64,000 bases of DNA, from contig JAQDCK010000005.1 in the NCBI GenBank assembly GCA_027681045.1, positions 76,736-140,735 on the forward strand, given 5' to 3'. Under the pieces are notes generated by a model. It ran no database searches. It was not told the origin of the DNA and saw nothing but the letters and a program-made list of their open reading frames with translations. This document shows, one piece after another, positions 11,251 to 20,298 of the stretch (the first letter of the stretch is position 1; each line of letters starts with the position of its first letter). This stretch comes from Lactobacillaceae bacterium AF64-9pH9TA. Its GTDB lineage: Bacteria; Bacillota; Bacilli; Lactobacillales; Lactobacillaceae. A program made the translations under genes and the position numbers.

Positions 11251-12546
11251 TTACCTGCCTTTCTTGCATGTTTTCACCTGGTATAGATACAGCAGCCCTT
11301 TCCCTTCTTTAACTGCCTGCTGGTAGCAGCCTGCAACATAAACCGCTTCTTGGCCAGCAAAAAGGCTGATGCAGTTGCCCCGCAAGGCCAGCGGAATTCC
11401 AGCCGCCGCGAAAAGCTTCTTGCTCTTAGTCCGGCGGCCGTCTTTTAAAAGCAGGCGCTGACCGCTTGGCAGGCTCCCGGCAGATAATTTCCCGGGAAAT
11501 GATATTTCCGCCAGGGGACTTTTCTCTAGTTTTTCCTCACTTAACAGATAACAATTTCCTCTGAAAAAGAAGGGCTGGCCGGCCACAACTTCTTCCAGGG
11601 GGCTGGGAGCCGGCTGCTTGACCGGATAAAGCCAGTAGTGGCCTTGGTAAAAGCAGAGGTGGAGCCCACCTTTTTCCTGGCTTTGCCGGTTGGCTAACAG
11701 AGTTCGGTCCAGCTGGACTCTTTTATTGTACTTTTTTTGGATAAAATTCTCCAGGTAGGCCTTGACCAGCTCGCTTTCCGCCTGCCCGGCCGCTTTAGGA
11801 ATCCGCCAGCCGCCAAAGAAGGGCTCCGGCTCCGGCAACTTGCCAGCTGCCTGGGCAAAGTAGTCTTCTTCCGCCGTCATTTCCCGGCTGAAGCGCCAGG
11901 CATTTTCCAAGAGGTCCGGACTCTCCTTTTTCAAAAGCGGGACGACCTCCTGGCGCAGGCGGTTGCGGGCCGTGATGCCTACAAAGTTGGTCTCGTCTTC
12001 GACATATTCCAGCCCCTGCTTTTCCGCGTAAGCCAAAAGGTCCGCCTTGCCAACCGCCAGAAGCGGCCGGACCAGCTTGACCTGTCCCCGCTGGCTGACG
12101 GGTTTGAGGCTGTTCATTTCCCGGGGAATACCTGACCGGACCAGCTTGAGCAGAATATTTTCCAGCAAGTCGTCCCCGTGGTGGGCTGTCAGGAGGTAGT
12201 CTGCCTTAACCTGCCGGGCTACTTCAAACAAGAAGTTATAGCGGTAGTCCCGGGCCGCTGCTTCCAAGCCGCTTTCCGGGTGAAGGGACTTAGGCCAGAC
12301 GCTTTCATACAGGGGGAGCTGGTACTTATGACAGTAGGCCCGCAGCACCTGGCTCTCTTTTTGGCTGTCAGCCCGCAGCTGGTGGTCTAAGTGGGCCGCG
12401 TAGAGCTGAAAGTCGCCTGGCAAGCGCCGCATTAAATCCAAAAGCGCCATTGAATCCGGGCCACCGCTGGCCGCGACCAGGAAATTTCTTTCCAAAGGCA
12501 GGCCTTCTTCGGAGAAAAAGGCCAATAGTCTTTTTTCAATGTCCAT
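11251..12546 (-). CDS. tilS: tRNA(Ile)-lysidine synthase
   Basis: Attaches lysine to C34 of the CAU-anticodon tRNA-Ile so that it reads AUA. The PP-loop motif AASGGPDSMALL (about 24-35) marks the N-type ATP pyrophosphatase domain; the C-terminal half carries the substrate-binding TilS domains (LLLKDGRRTKSKKLF). The product is 431 residues, typical of lactobacilli. A terminator lies between the S1 gene and tilS, so it has its own promoter or depends on read-through. Start ATG with GGGAG upstream. Confidence 0.95.
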   Translation of the reverse strand: MDIEKRLLAFFSEEGLPLERNFLVAASGGPDSMALLDLMRRLPGDFQLYAAHLDHQLRADSQKESQVLRAYCHKYQLPLYESVWPKSLHPESGLEAAARDYRYNFLFEVARQVKADYLLTAHHGDDLLENILLKLVRSGIPREMNSLKPVSQRGQVKLVRPLLAVGKADLLAYAEKQGLEYVEDETNFVGITARNRLRQEVVPLLKKESPDLLENAWRFSREMTAEEDYFAQAAGKLPEPEPFFGGWRIPKAAGQAESELVKAYLENFIQKKYNKRVQLDRTLLANRQSQEKGGLHLCFYQGHYWLYPVKQPAPSPLEEVVAGQPFFFRGNCYLLSEEKLEKSPLAEISFPGKLSAGSLPSGQRLLLKDGRRTKSKKLFAAAGIPLALRGNCISLFAGQEAVYVAGCYQQAVKEGKGLLYLYQVKTCKKGR

Positions 12547-12567
12547 GCTTTACTCCCTCGTCCATAC

Positions 12568-12592
12568 AAAAAACGGCCCCTAGGGCCGTTTT
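12568..12592 (-). terminator. Terminator at the end of the S1-domain gene
   Basis: A 10-bp GC-rich stem (12570-12579 with 12583-12592) with a 3-nt loop and T run on the minus strand; it overlaps the stop codon of the S1 gene and precedes tilS. Confidence 0.8.
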
Positions 12593-12945
12593 TATTTCAA
12601 GGCAGCATCCAGCTGCTCTATTTCTGCTCGCGCCTCCTGGTCAACCTGGTTGAGAACCCGGGCAAAGTCGCCGGCCCGCAACTGGCTGAACTGGTTGGTC
12701 GGGTCGATCAGATCCGGATCGTTGACCCGGCGGATGGACAAGTCCAGCCGGCCCTTGCGCAGGTTCTGGACCACTACTCTGACCTGGTCGCCTGCCTGCC
12801 AGTGCTGCCGCTCTCTTAGCCAGTCGCCGCCAAAGTCATTGCGGTGAACAAGGCCGCTCTTATGCTTGGGCAGGGTCACGAAGATGCCCAGGTCTGTCAC
12901 GTTGTTGATTACTCCGTCAAGGCGCTGGCCAACTTTGTAATTCAT
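12592..12945 (-). CDS. S1 RNA-binding domain protein (YabR family)
   Basis: Small cytoplasmic RNA-binding protein of 117 residues. Residues 1-75 are one S1 OB-fold (KVGQRLDGVINNVTDLGIFV and SGLVHRNDF), the rest is a short charged helix. The start ATG overlaps the divIC stop in an ATGA arrangement, so the two are translationally coupled, as in the usual rqcP-divIC-yabR cluster. The precise role is not known to me beyond RNA binding. Confidence 0.88.
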   Translation of the reverse strand: MNYKVGQRLDGVINNVTDLGIFVTLPKHKSGLVHRNDFGGDWLRERQHWQAGDQVRVVVQNLRKGRLDLSIRRVNDPDLIDPTNQFSQLRAGDFARVLNQVDQEARAEIEQLDAALK

Positions 12946-13325
12946 CAGTTATCGCCCTTTTCCTTGATGTTGTAGACCCGCTCGCCGTCTTTAGTGTACT
13001 TGTACTTGTAACGGATCACCTTAGCCACGTAGTCGCTGTCCTTCATGTCGTCGCGCTCGTTGGTCAGCTTTTCCTTATTCTTCTTGATCTTGGTCAAGCT
13101 TGCCTGGTTCTGGCTGACCTGCTTCTGGATCTTGGCCGTCCGGGCCTTGGTCATGGCCAGCTGGAAGCCCAAGATGGCAAAGACCAGCAAGATCAAAGCC
13201 AGAAGCCGGTTGCGCCGGACCCGGTGGACTTCCCTGAATTTGATCTGCCGCTTCTTCAGACGGCGGATATCCTGGTCCGGCCGCAGCGGCGTTACATTTC
13301 GCTGATTTCCTCTGTTATTCCCCAT
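12945..13325 (-). CDS. divIC: Septum formation initiator DivIC/FtsB family
   Basis: Bitopic cell-division protein that links FtsL/FtsQ-type partners at the septum. Residues about 1-40 are basic and cytoplasmic, 42-60 form one membrane span (LLALILLVFAILGFQLAM), and 65-95 are a coiled coil ending in the family's YVAKVIRYKYKYTKDGE motif. I take the ATG at 13325; a GTG one codon upstream (13328) is the alternative. It lies between rqcP and the S1 gene in the standard order. Confidence 0.9.
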   Translation of the reverse strand: MGNNRGNQRNVTPLRPDQDIRRLKKRQIKFREVHRVRRNRLLALILLVFAILGFQLAMTKARTAKIQKQVSQNQASLTKIKKNKEKLTNERDDMKDSDYVAKVIRYKYKYTKDGERVYNIKEKGDN

Positions 13326-13390
13326 CACTGTCTACCCTATCCTAAAACCATATAACAGATTCAGTATATCAGCTTTGGTAAAAAAAGTCA

Positions 13391-13633
13391 TTAGTCGACT
13401 AATTCGTATAAGTCCCCGGCTTCCGCCTTTTTGGTCGTTTCCCGCAAGTCTAGGACCCGGGCCTTAATTACCCTGGTCCCGTAAGCGACGGCGATTACAT
13501 CGCCGACAACCACGTTGTAGCTGGACTTGACGGTCTTGCCGTTCACGCTTACCCGGCCCTGGTCAGCCATTTCCTTGGCCACCGTTCTGCGCTTGACCAG
13601 GCGGGAAATTTTCAAAAATTTGTCAATTCTCAT
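13391..13633 (-). CDS. rqcP: S4-domain RNA-binding protein RqcP (YabO)
   Basis: An 80-residue protein that is almost entirely an S4 RNA-binding fold (MRIDKFLKISRLVKRRTVAKE and GRVSVNGKTVKSSYNV). Homologues act with RqcH in poly-alanine tailing of nascent chains on obstructed 50S subunits. Start ATG with CAGGAG upstream. Its place directly after mfd and before divIC is conserved in Bacillales and Lactobacillales. Confidence 0.9.
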   Translation of the reverse strand: MRIDKFLKISRLVKRRTVAKEMADQGRVSVNGKTVKSSYNVVVGDVIAVAYGTRVIKARVLDLRETTKKAEAGDLYELVD

Positions 13634-13701
13634 GCTTGTCTCCTGTCTGTTAATTTTTGCTTTTTTAGCTTTTCCTACTTTAACTTTTTGCTCTTAAAAA
13701 A

Positions 13702-16700
13702 TTACCGCTGGCTGATCTCCGCCGCGTCCTTGGCAAAAGTGCCCAGTTCCGTGAACATGGCCCGCCTGGTCAGCTTGTCTGGCAAAAGCAGGGTAACCAC
13801 CAGGCGCTTTTGGGCGCCAAGGGCGATCCGTGCCTTCCAGGAAACATGTTCCAGGGCCTTGAAGATGTTCGGCCCTTCCATTTCCCGGCTGCCGGAATCG
13901 CTGAAAATGACCCGGATCTGGGCCTTTTCCTTGACCAGAGTCAAGATTTGGGCCAAGTCGCAGCTGGCCTTCAGGCTGGCCACGTTGAGCAGGTTCTCAA
14001 CAGCTGCTGGATAGTCGCCAAAACGGTCCAGGAGCTCGTCTTCGATGTCTTCCCGGTCCTGCAGGCTGCCGATCCCCTTGATCTTCTTGTAAAATTCGAT
14101 CTTCTGCTCCTGGTCGGCGATGTAGTCTTCTGGAATATAGGCTTCCAGGCCCAGGTCGACCTCGGCATTGCTCTTTTTGACCGGCTTCTTCCCCTGCCGC
14201 TCCTTGATGGCGTCAGCCAGCATTTGGGAGTAGAGGTCGTAGCCGACGCTGTCGATAAAGCCGTGCTGCTGGGCCCCCAGCATGTTGCCGGCCCCGCGGA
14301 TGGACAAGTCCCGCATGGCGATCTTGAAGCCTGCCCCCAGCTCGGTAAAGTCCCGGATGGCGTCCAGCCGCTTTTCCCCCACTTCCGTCAGAACCTTGTT
14401 TGGCTGGTAGAGGAAGTAGGCATAGGCCAAGCGAGCTGACCGGCCGATCCGGCCCCGCAATTGGTAGAGCTGGCTGAGGCCGTAGTGGTCGGCATCTTCA
14501 ATGATCATGGTGTTGACATTAGGCATGTCGATCCCGGTTTCAATGATGGTCGTGGTGACCAAAATGTCGAATTCCCGGTCCAAAAAGCGGCTCAAGATGT
14601 CTTCCAATTGGTTTTCACTCATCTGCCCATGGGCATAGGCGATCCGGGCCTCTGGCAAAAGCTGCTCCAAGCGGGCAACCGTTTCTTCGATGTCCCCGAC
14701 CCGGTTGTGCAGGTAAAAGACCTGGCCGCCCCGCTGCATTTCCCTTTGGCAGGCCTCCTTGACCGTGCCTGGCAACTGTTCCAGGACATAAGTCTGGATT
14801 GGATACCGGTTTTGCGGCGGCGTTTCCATGACTGACAGGTCTCTGATCCCGATCATGGACATGTGCAGAGTCCGCGGGATCGGAGTGGCCGTTAGGGTCA
14901 AAACGTCGATATTGGTCTTCAGCTGCTTGAGCTTTTCCTTGTGGGCCACCCCAAAGCGCTGCTCTTCATCGATAATGAGCAGGCCCAGGTCCTTGAACTG
15001 GACGTCCTTGGACAAAATCCGGTGGGTGCCGACTACCAAGTCAATACTGCCGTCTTTCAGGCCGGCCACGATCTTCTTGCTTTCGGCCTGGCCCTGGAAA
15101 CGGGAGAAGCTGGCAATTTCTACCGGGAAGCCCTTAAAGCGATCCTTGATGGTCTGGTAGTGCTGCTGGGCCAGGATGGTCGTAGGCACCAAGAAGGCGA
15201 CCTGCTTGCCGTCACAGATGGCCTTAAAAGCCGCCCGCATGGCTACTTCGGTTTTACCGAAGCCGACATCCCCGACCAAAAGCCGGTCCATCGGCTTGGC
15301 CTTTTCCATGTCAGCCTTGATTTCCGCAGTGGCCCGCAATTGGTCAGAGGTTGGCTCATAAGGAAAGGCAGCTTCAAAGGCCGCCTGGTCTGATCCATCC
15401 GGGGAAAAGGCAAAGCCCTTCTCCGCCTCTCTTTTTGCGTACAGGTCGATCAAGTCGTCAGCGATGTCCTCAACTCTGGCCGCAACCCGCTTCTTGGTCT
15501 TGGCCCACTCGCTGCCGCCCAGCTTGTTGACGTGGGGCTGCTTGCCTTCTGAAGCCACGTACTTTTGTACCAGGCTCAATTGGTCAGCCGGGACAAACAG
15601 CTGGTCACCCTTTTGGTAGGTGATGGTGATGTAGTCCCGCTTTTTCCCGTCGCTTTCCAGGGTCTGGATACCTTCAAAGCGGCCGATACCATGGTTGACG
15701 TGGACCACATAGTCGCCCGGCTTGAGCTCTGTATAGCTGCGCAGGCGCTGGGCATTTTCCAGGGTCTTGATCCGCTTCTTCGGCCGCTTGCTTTGGTTAA
15801 AAAGCTCCTTTTCCGTCAGATAAACCAGGTCGCTGTCCGGCAGGACAAAGCCGCTGGCATAGCCGCCGATAACCAGCTGGGGACGGCCTTCTTTTAAGCG
15901 GTCTGCTTCTGCCAAAGGCAGGTAGATGTCATAGTCATGGCAGCTCCGGTTGAATTCCTCCGCCTGCCGGCGGCTGGATAGCTGCAAGACCACCGTCTGC
16001 CCCTTTTTGGCATAAGAGTCCAGTTCCGTTTTCAAAAGCTCCATCTGGCTGAAAAACTGCTGCGGTTCCCGGCTGTCCCAGGCCAAATGCTGGCCAAAAC
16101 GGAGCCGGCCCATGGAGTGGGCCATCAGACTGACATAGAGGCGGTGGTGGCCATCTGCCTTTAGCACCGCGTCAAAATCCAGGCGCAGCTTCTGCCGGCT
16201 GGTCATCATCTTGCTGGCGATCTGGCTGGCCAGGTAGTCATCGTTGATGGCACCCATATTCTTGACGCTTTCGGCGATCAGCTGCCAGTCGTTGAACAAA
16301 AGCAAGCCTTTAGCTGGCAGGTAGTCCAGCAGACTGAAAGACTCAGGTAACAGGTAGTCCAGGTAGCGGTCGTAGTCATCCGGCAATTGCCCGTTAGCTA
16401 AGGCCTCTTGGGCGATTTCCAGGCTGGCGGCTGCTTCCTTTGGCAGGTCGCCAGCCAGTTCCCGGCCCGCCCGGTCCAAGTCTTCTGCCGTAAAGACGTG
16501 GTCACTGGCCGCTGGCACGGTCGCTTCAGGCAATTCCTCCAGGCTGCGCTGGCTGGTCAGGTCAAAAGTCTTGATCGTGTCGATTTCGTCGCCGAAAAAT
16601 TCCAGGCGCAGGGGGCTTTCCCGGTCCAAAGGATAAAGGTCGACGATGTCTCCCCGCATGGCGAACTCGCCCGGCTTGACGACCAGGTTTTCCCGGTGGT

Positions 16701-17178
16701 AGCCGGCCTGGTTCAGCCACTGGGCCAGGTCGGGCAGGGCAATTTCATCCCCAACGGCAAAATGCTTCTGTCCCTTTTCAAACAGGGCCGGGGCACTTAA
16801 CGGATACTGCAGCCCCTGCGGGGTCGCGATCACGACGCCAGGCCGGCCGCTTAAGAGCAGGTTCAAGCACTGAATCCGGCTGCTGAGTTCATCCGGTGAA
16901 CTGACCGCCGTCTGCGTGGCCAGGTTCCCGTCCAAGGCAAAAAGCTCCAGGTCATCATCGGCCAAAAGTCGGCTCAAGTCGTTGTAGCGCTCCTGGGCCT
17001 TGTATTCATTCTCTTCGATCAAAAGCAGGGGCTGGCCCACCTGGGCTAAATAAGCCTGGATGAGGACAGCAAAAGCGCCCCGTTCGACTCCTGTAAGCAG
17101 GGAGTTCTTGATCCGGGACGTTTTCGCGATAAAAGCAGTCACTGCTTGATCTTTTTTCAAAAAATCAATTACTTGCAT
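13702..17178 (-). CDS. mfd: Transcription-repair coupling factor
   Basis: DNA translocase that removes stalled RNA polymerase and recruits UvrA. The 1158-residue protein shows, in order, a UvrB-like N-terminal part, the CarD-like RNA-polymerase-interaction domain (LKPGDYVVHVNHGIGRFEG), helicase motif I GDVGFGKTE, motif II DEEQRFG, motif III TATPIPRTL, motif VI QLRGRIGRS, and the C-terminal D7 domain. Full length. It is 16 bp downstream of pth, the standard arrangement. No clear Shine-Dalgarno precedes the ATG, which suggests coupling to pth translation. Confidence 0.97.
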   Translation of the reverse strand: MQVIDFLKKDQAVTAFIAKTSRIKNSLLTGVERGAFAVLIQAYLAQVGQPLLLIEENEYKAQERYNDLSRLLADDDLELFALDGNLATQTAVSSPDELSSRIQCLNLLLSGRPGVVIATPQGLQYPLSAPALFEKGQKHFAVGDEIALPDLAQWLNQAGYHRENLVVKPGEFAMRGDIVDLYPLDRESPLRLEFFGDEIDTIKTFDLTSQRSLEELPEATVPAASDHVFTAEDLDRAGRELAGDLPKEAAASLEIAQEALANGQLPDDYDRYLDYLLPESFSLLDYLPAKGLLLFNDWQLIAESVKNMGAINDDYLASQIASKMMTSRQKLRLDFDAVLKADGHHRLYVSLMAHSMGRLRFGQHLAWDSREPQQFFSQMELLKTELDSYAKKGQTVVLQLSSRRQAEEFNRSCHDYDIYLPLAEADRLKEGRPQLVIGGYASGFVLPDSDLVYLTEKELFNQSKRPKKRIKTLENAQRLRSYTELKPGDYVVHVNHGIGRFEGIQTLESDGKKRDYITITYQKGDQLFVPADQLSLVQKYVASEGKQPHVNKLGGSEWAKTKKRVAARVEDIADDLIDLYAKREAEKGFAFSPDGSDQAAFEAAFPYEPTSDQLRATAEIKADMEKAKPMDRLLVGDVGFGKTEVAMRAAFKAICDGKQVAFLVPTTILAQQHYQTIKDRFKGFPVEIASFSRFQGQAESKKIVAGLKDGSIDLVVGTHRILSKDVQFKDLGLLIIDEEQRFGVAHKEKLKQLKTNIDVLTLTATPIPRTLHMSMIGIRDLSVMETPPQNRYPIQTYVLEQLPGTVKEACQREMQRGGQVFYLHNRVGDIEETVARLEQLLPEARIAYAHGQMSENQLEDILSRFLDREFDILVTTTIIETGIDMPNVNTMIIEDADHYGLSQLYQLRGRIGRSARLAYAYFLYQPNKVLTEVGEKRLDAIRDFTELGAGFKIAMRDLSIRGAGNMLGAQQHGFIDSVGYDLYSQMLADAIKERQGKKPVKKSNAEVDLGLEAYIPEDYIADQEQKIEFYKKIKGIGSLQDREDIEDELLDRFGDYPAAVENLLNVASLKASCDLAQILTLVKEKAQIRVIFSDSGSREMEGPNIFKALEHVSWKARIALGAQKRLVVTLLLPDKLTRRAMFTELGTFAKDAAEISQR

Positions 17179-17194
17179 GTTCGTATGCTTGTCT

Positions 17195-17752
17195 TTAATT
17201 GTAACGGTTCATTAAGTACTGGGCGTCTTTGCCGGCAATAAAGTCGTCAATGATCTGGTCGACCTTGGCAAAGCTGGCTTCCAGCTCCTTTTGCTGGTCG
17301 GGGTTAAAAGGAGTCAGGACCCAGGAAACCACGCTCTGCTTGTCCGGGTGCCGGATGCCGATCTTAAGGCGGTTGAACTTCTCAGTCCCCAGGCAGGCAA
17401 TGATGCTCTTGATCCCATTGTGGCCGCCCGACTTGCCGCCAGCCCGGATCCGCAGCTTGGCGATTGGCATGTCCATGTCGTCATGGATAACCATGATGTC
17501 GCTAGGGTCGATCTTGAAGAACTTGGCTGCCGCGCCCACGGCCCTGCCGGATTCATTCATGTAGGTCTGCGGCTCCATGAAGATCACGTCCTCGCCTGCC
17601 ACTTTCTCCTTGGCGTAGAGGGCCGTAAACTTGTCACGGTTCAGGCACAGGCCCTTTTCAGCTAAATAGTGGTCCAGGGCCATGAAGCCGGTATTGTGTT
17701 TGGTTTTTTCATATTTAAGGCCGGGATTACCCAAAGCAACGATTAATTTCAT
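17195..17752 (-). CDS. pth: Peptidyl-tRNA hydrolase
   Basis: Recycles peptidyl-tRNAs dropped from the ribosome. The 185-residue protein has the catalytic motifs GNPG(L)KYEKTKHNTGF (His in HNTG), MNESGRAV and HDDMDMPIAKLRIR. The ATG at 17752 is preceded by GAGGAG, so I prefer it over the in-frame upstream codon at 17767. First gene of the pth-mfd-rqcP-divIC series. Confidence 0.95.
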   Translation of the reverse strand: MKLIVALGNPGLKYEKTKHNTGFMALDHYLAEKGLCLNRDKFTALYAKEKVAGEDVIFMEPQTYMNESGRAVGAAAKFFKIDPSDIMVIHDDMDMPIAKLRIRAGGKSGGHNGIKSIIACLGTEKFNRLKIGIRHPDKQSVVSWVLTPFNPDQQKELEASFAKVDQIIDDFIAGKDAQYLMNRYN

Positions 17753-17857
17753 CAAAAGTCTCCTCACTTGCTATATCTTAATAATTTTAGCACAACTGGC
17801 AAAAATCTTACGCTTTCCTGCCTTTTAACCTGTCTTTAATTTTTATTTTCTCCATGC

Positions 17858-17863
17858 TATAAT
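17858..17863 (+). promoter_or_regulatory. Extended -10 promoter of the CBS-domain gene
   Basis: TGCTATAAT with a TATAAT at 17858-17863; the -35 (TTTAAT, 17835-17840) is weak. It lies 58 bp before the start codon and diverges from pth. Confidence 0.55.
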
Positions 17864-17921
17864 GTGAAAGTATGAGACAAGAAAACATTTACATGTAAAT
17901 CCACATAACGGAGGTTCTCCT

Positions 17922-18620
17922 ATGTTAATCAAATCACTGGTCATCAAAAAAGACTACCTGACGTCTGTCAACGAACACGCTACCCTGGAAGAAGCACTGA
18001 AGGTGCTGGAAAGCTCCGGCTACCGCTGCGTGCCGATCCTGGATGACAGCGGCAAGATCTTCCGCGGCAACATCTACAAGATGCACATTTACCGCCACAA
18101 GTCCCAAGGCGGGGACATGAGCCTGCCGGTAACCTACCTCTTGAAGAACGCCACCAAGACCATCAAGATCAACGCGCCATTCTTCCAAGTCTTCTTTACC
18201 ATCAAGGACTTGCCTTACATTGCTGTTTTGGACACTGACAACACCTTCTACGGCATCTTGACCCACGCCCGCCTGCTGGACATGCTGTCCTCAGCCTGGA
18301 ACGTCAAGACCGGGGCTTACGTCTTGACTGTCTTGTCAACCAACGACAGCGGCAACTTGACCAAGATGACCAAGATCATCGCCAAGTTCGTCAACCTGGC
18401 CGGGGCCATGACTCTGGACGCGCCAGCCAGCGAATTTGACGGCAAGTACGTCCGCCGGACCCTATTCACCTTGCCGCAAGGGACCACGGAAACTGAACTG
18501 AAGGCTATCTGCAAGAAGCTCAAGGCCAAGGGCTTCCCAGTCGTTGCCGTTGAAGACCTGGCTGCCGGCATGAACATCATGAGCGAAGAAAAGCCAGGCG
18601 TCTTCTTGAACGAAGAATAA
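17922..18620 (+). CDS. CBS-domain protein, cyclic-di-AMP-binding CbpA type
   Basis: Cytoplasmic 232-residue protein with a CBS pair in the first 130 residues (repeat 1 near VNEHATLEEALKVLESSGYRCVPILD, repeat 2 near YIAVLDTDNTFYGILTHARLLDML) and an ACT-like C-terminal domain. This CBS plus ACT architecture matches the c-di-AMP receptor CbpA of Listeria and lactobacilli; the ligand is inferred from the family, not from residues I can check. GGAGG precedes the ATG. It is monocistronic: its own promoter upstream and a bidirectional terminator shared with alr downstream. Confidence 0.75.
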   Translation: MLIKSLVIKKDYLTSVNEHATLEEALKVLESSGYRCVPILDDSGKIFRGNIYKMHIYRHKSQGGDMSLPVTYLLKNATKTIKINAPFFQVFFTIKDLPYIAVLDTDNTFYGILTHARLLDMLSSAWNVKTGAYVLTVLSTNDSGNLTKMTKIIAKFVNLAGAMTLDAPASEFDGKYVRRTLFTLPQGTTETELKAICKKLKAKGFPVVAVEDLAAGMNIMSEEKPGVFLNEE

Positions 18621-18633
18621 GCAAAAGCATATT

Positions 18634-18667
18634 AAAAAACCTCCGAAGCAAAATTCGGAGGTTTTTT
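18634..18667. terminator. Bidirectional terminator between the CBS gene and alr
   Basis: A 14-bp perfect stem (18634-18647 with 18654-18667) with a 6-nt loop; A run on the left, T run on the right, so it works on both strands. Confidence 0.9.
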
Positions 18668-18674
18668 CTTGCTC

Positions 18675-19805
18675 TTATTCGTTATCGTAAATCCGGTCCA
18701 GGCGGTCGTTAAACTGGCAGGCCACTTCATAGTGGATGGTGTCCAGCCAGTCAGCTGCCCGGCGCAGGCTGTTTGGCGCTGCCGGATCAGCTGAGATCAG
18801 TTCAACTGGCGTGCCAGCCGGCACTTTCTTGGGCAAAAGAACCATGAACTGGTCCATGCAGACCCGGCCAACGATCGGGCAGTAAGTGTCCCCAACCTTG
18901 ACCTTGAAGCCCTGAAACTTCCGGATCCAGCCGTCAGCGTAGCCAACCGGCACGGTTCCGATCCATTCGTCTTCTTCTGCAATGTGGGTTGACCCGTAGC
19001 CGACCCCGTAGCCCTTGTGAATCTGCTTGACATAGGTCAGTTCACTGACAAAGGACATGGCCGGCTTAAGGGCAAAAGCAGGCTCTAAGTCCTGGCTGCC
19101 CGGGGCTGATGAAGGGTTGAGCCCATAGAGGCCAATCCCGAAGCGGACAATATCGCTGGCTACGTCCTTGTCAAAGAGGCTGGCCGCGGTATTGTCCACG
19201 TGGATCCACTTTGGCTTGACTGTCAGCAGGCTTTCCATGTGCTTGAAGCGCTTGACCTGGTAGTCAAAGTAGCTGGCATCAGCAGAGTCAGCGGAAGCAA
19301 AGTGGGTGAACATCCCTTCTACGAAGAAGGCATCATTGCCTTGCAGATATTCGTTGACTGCCTTGAAGTCTTCGTCTTCGCTAAAGCCGATCCGGCCCAT
19401 GCCGGAGTCGATAGCCAGGTGGATCTTCAGCTGCAGGCCTTCCTTACGGAGTACCTTTTCCGCTTCCTTGAGCCAGTCCAGGCTGGACACCGGCAAAGAA
19501 ATGTCGTTGGCGGCAGCCAGGGCGGCTTCTTCAGCCGGCTGCAGACCCAAGACCAGGATCGGCTTGACGATCTGAGCCCGGCGCAGTTCCAGCCCTTCAT
19601 CCAGCATGGCCACGCAGAAGCCGTCCGCACCGGCTTCTTCCATCACCGGCGCCAGGCGTGCTGCCCCATGCCCGTAGGCATTAGCCTTAACCACGCAAAA
19701 GAGCTTCTGGCCCGGCTTCAAGTGGGCCTTGGCCTGCCGGGTGTTTTCCTTGATAGCAGCCAGGTTGATGTGCAGGGCTGCTGGTCGATTAACTGCTGTG
19801 ATCAT
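18675..19805 (-). CDS. alr: Alanine racemase
   Basis: PLP enzyme that interconverts L- and D-alanine for peptidoglycan. The PLP lysine is in [12 protein letters not shown] (near residue 40) and the second catalytic Tyr region (YGVGYGSTH) is present. The ATG at 19805 with GGGAGG 5 nt upstream gives the usual N-terminus [14 protein letters not shown] and a 376-residue product; the longer frame from 19904 is inside acpS. The first 17 bp overlap the end of acpS, so the pair is translationally coupled, the usual acpS-alr order. Confidence 0.95.
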   Translation of the reverse strand: MITAVNRPAALHINLAAIKENTRQAKAHLKPGQKLFCVVKANAYGHGAARLAPVMEEAGADGFCVAMLDEGLELRRAQIVKPILVLGLQPAEEAALAAANDISLPVSSLDWLKEAEKVLRKEGLQLKIHLAIDSGMGRIGFSEDEDFKAVNEYLQGNDAFFVEGMFTHFASADSADASYFDYQVKRFKHMESLLTVKPKWIHVDNTAASLFDKDVASDIVRFGIGLYGLNPSSAPGSQDLEPAFALKPAMSFVSELTYVKQIHKGYGVGYGSTHIAEEDEWIGTVPVGYADGWIRKFQGFKVKVGDTYCPIVGRVCMDQFMVLLPKKVPAGTPVELISADPAAPNSLRRAADWLDTIHYEVACQFNDRLDRIYDNE

Positions 19806-20214
19806 TTTTCCTCCCAGATAACAGGTGCGATAGTTTGCCGATCGCGCGGCGCCAGCCGGCCGGCTCTTCAAGCACGACCACGGCGACGATCTCGTGATCA
19901 TCATGCGCGATGCTGGAAAAAATCCGCCCCGTAAAAATCCGCGACGTCGTTACGGGCGCGCCGGACTCGGTCCTCAAGGTTTCCACGTCTTCAAAGGAAA
20001 CTGCCTGGCCAATCCCGGTTCCCCAGGCTTTGGAGAAGGCCTCCTTGACAGCGAAGCGGCCGCCCAGGTACTCAATCTTCCGCTTATGAGTCAAGTCCTG
20101 GTACTGGGCAAATTCCCGGTCGGTCAGAACCTTTCGGGCAAAGCCGTCTCCTCGGTCAACGACCTTGGCGATCCGGTCCACCTCAATCTGGTCCACACCG
20201 ATATTTTTGATCAT
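19789..20214 (-). CDS. acpS: Holo-[acyl-carrier-protein] synthase
   Basis: Transfers 4'-phosphopantetheine from CoA to acyl carrier protein. Both AcpS motifs are present: [13 protein letters not shown] (about 6-18) with the Mg ligand Asp8, and [15 protein letters not shown] (about 53-67). The 141-residue product is about 20 residues longer than typical because the C-terminus runs over the alr start; the extra tail (RKNDHSS) may have no function. Confidence 0.93.
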   Translation of the reverse strand: MIKNIGVDQIEVDRIAKVVDRGDGFARKVLTDREFAQYQDLTHKRKIEYLGGRFAVKEAFSKAWGTGIGQAVSFEDVETLRTESGAPVTTSRIFTGRIFSSIAHDDHEIVAVVVLEEPAGWRRAIGKLSHLLSGRKNDHSS

Positions 20215-20253
20215 CTTTCCACCTCACGCTGTTTAAATAATAGCACAAAGAGA

Positions 20254-20282
20254 AAAGGGCCGGGAAAAAAGCCCGGTCCTTT
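20254..20282 (-). terminator. Terminator after cshA
   Basis: An 11-bp stem with one G-T pair (20254-20264 with 20272-20282), located between the cshA stop and acpS. The flanking T run on the minus strand is broken, so some read-through into acpS-alr is likely. Confidence 0.55.
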
Positions 20283-20298
20283 TTACTTTTTTAAAAAT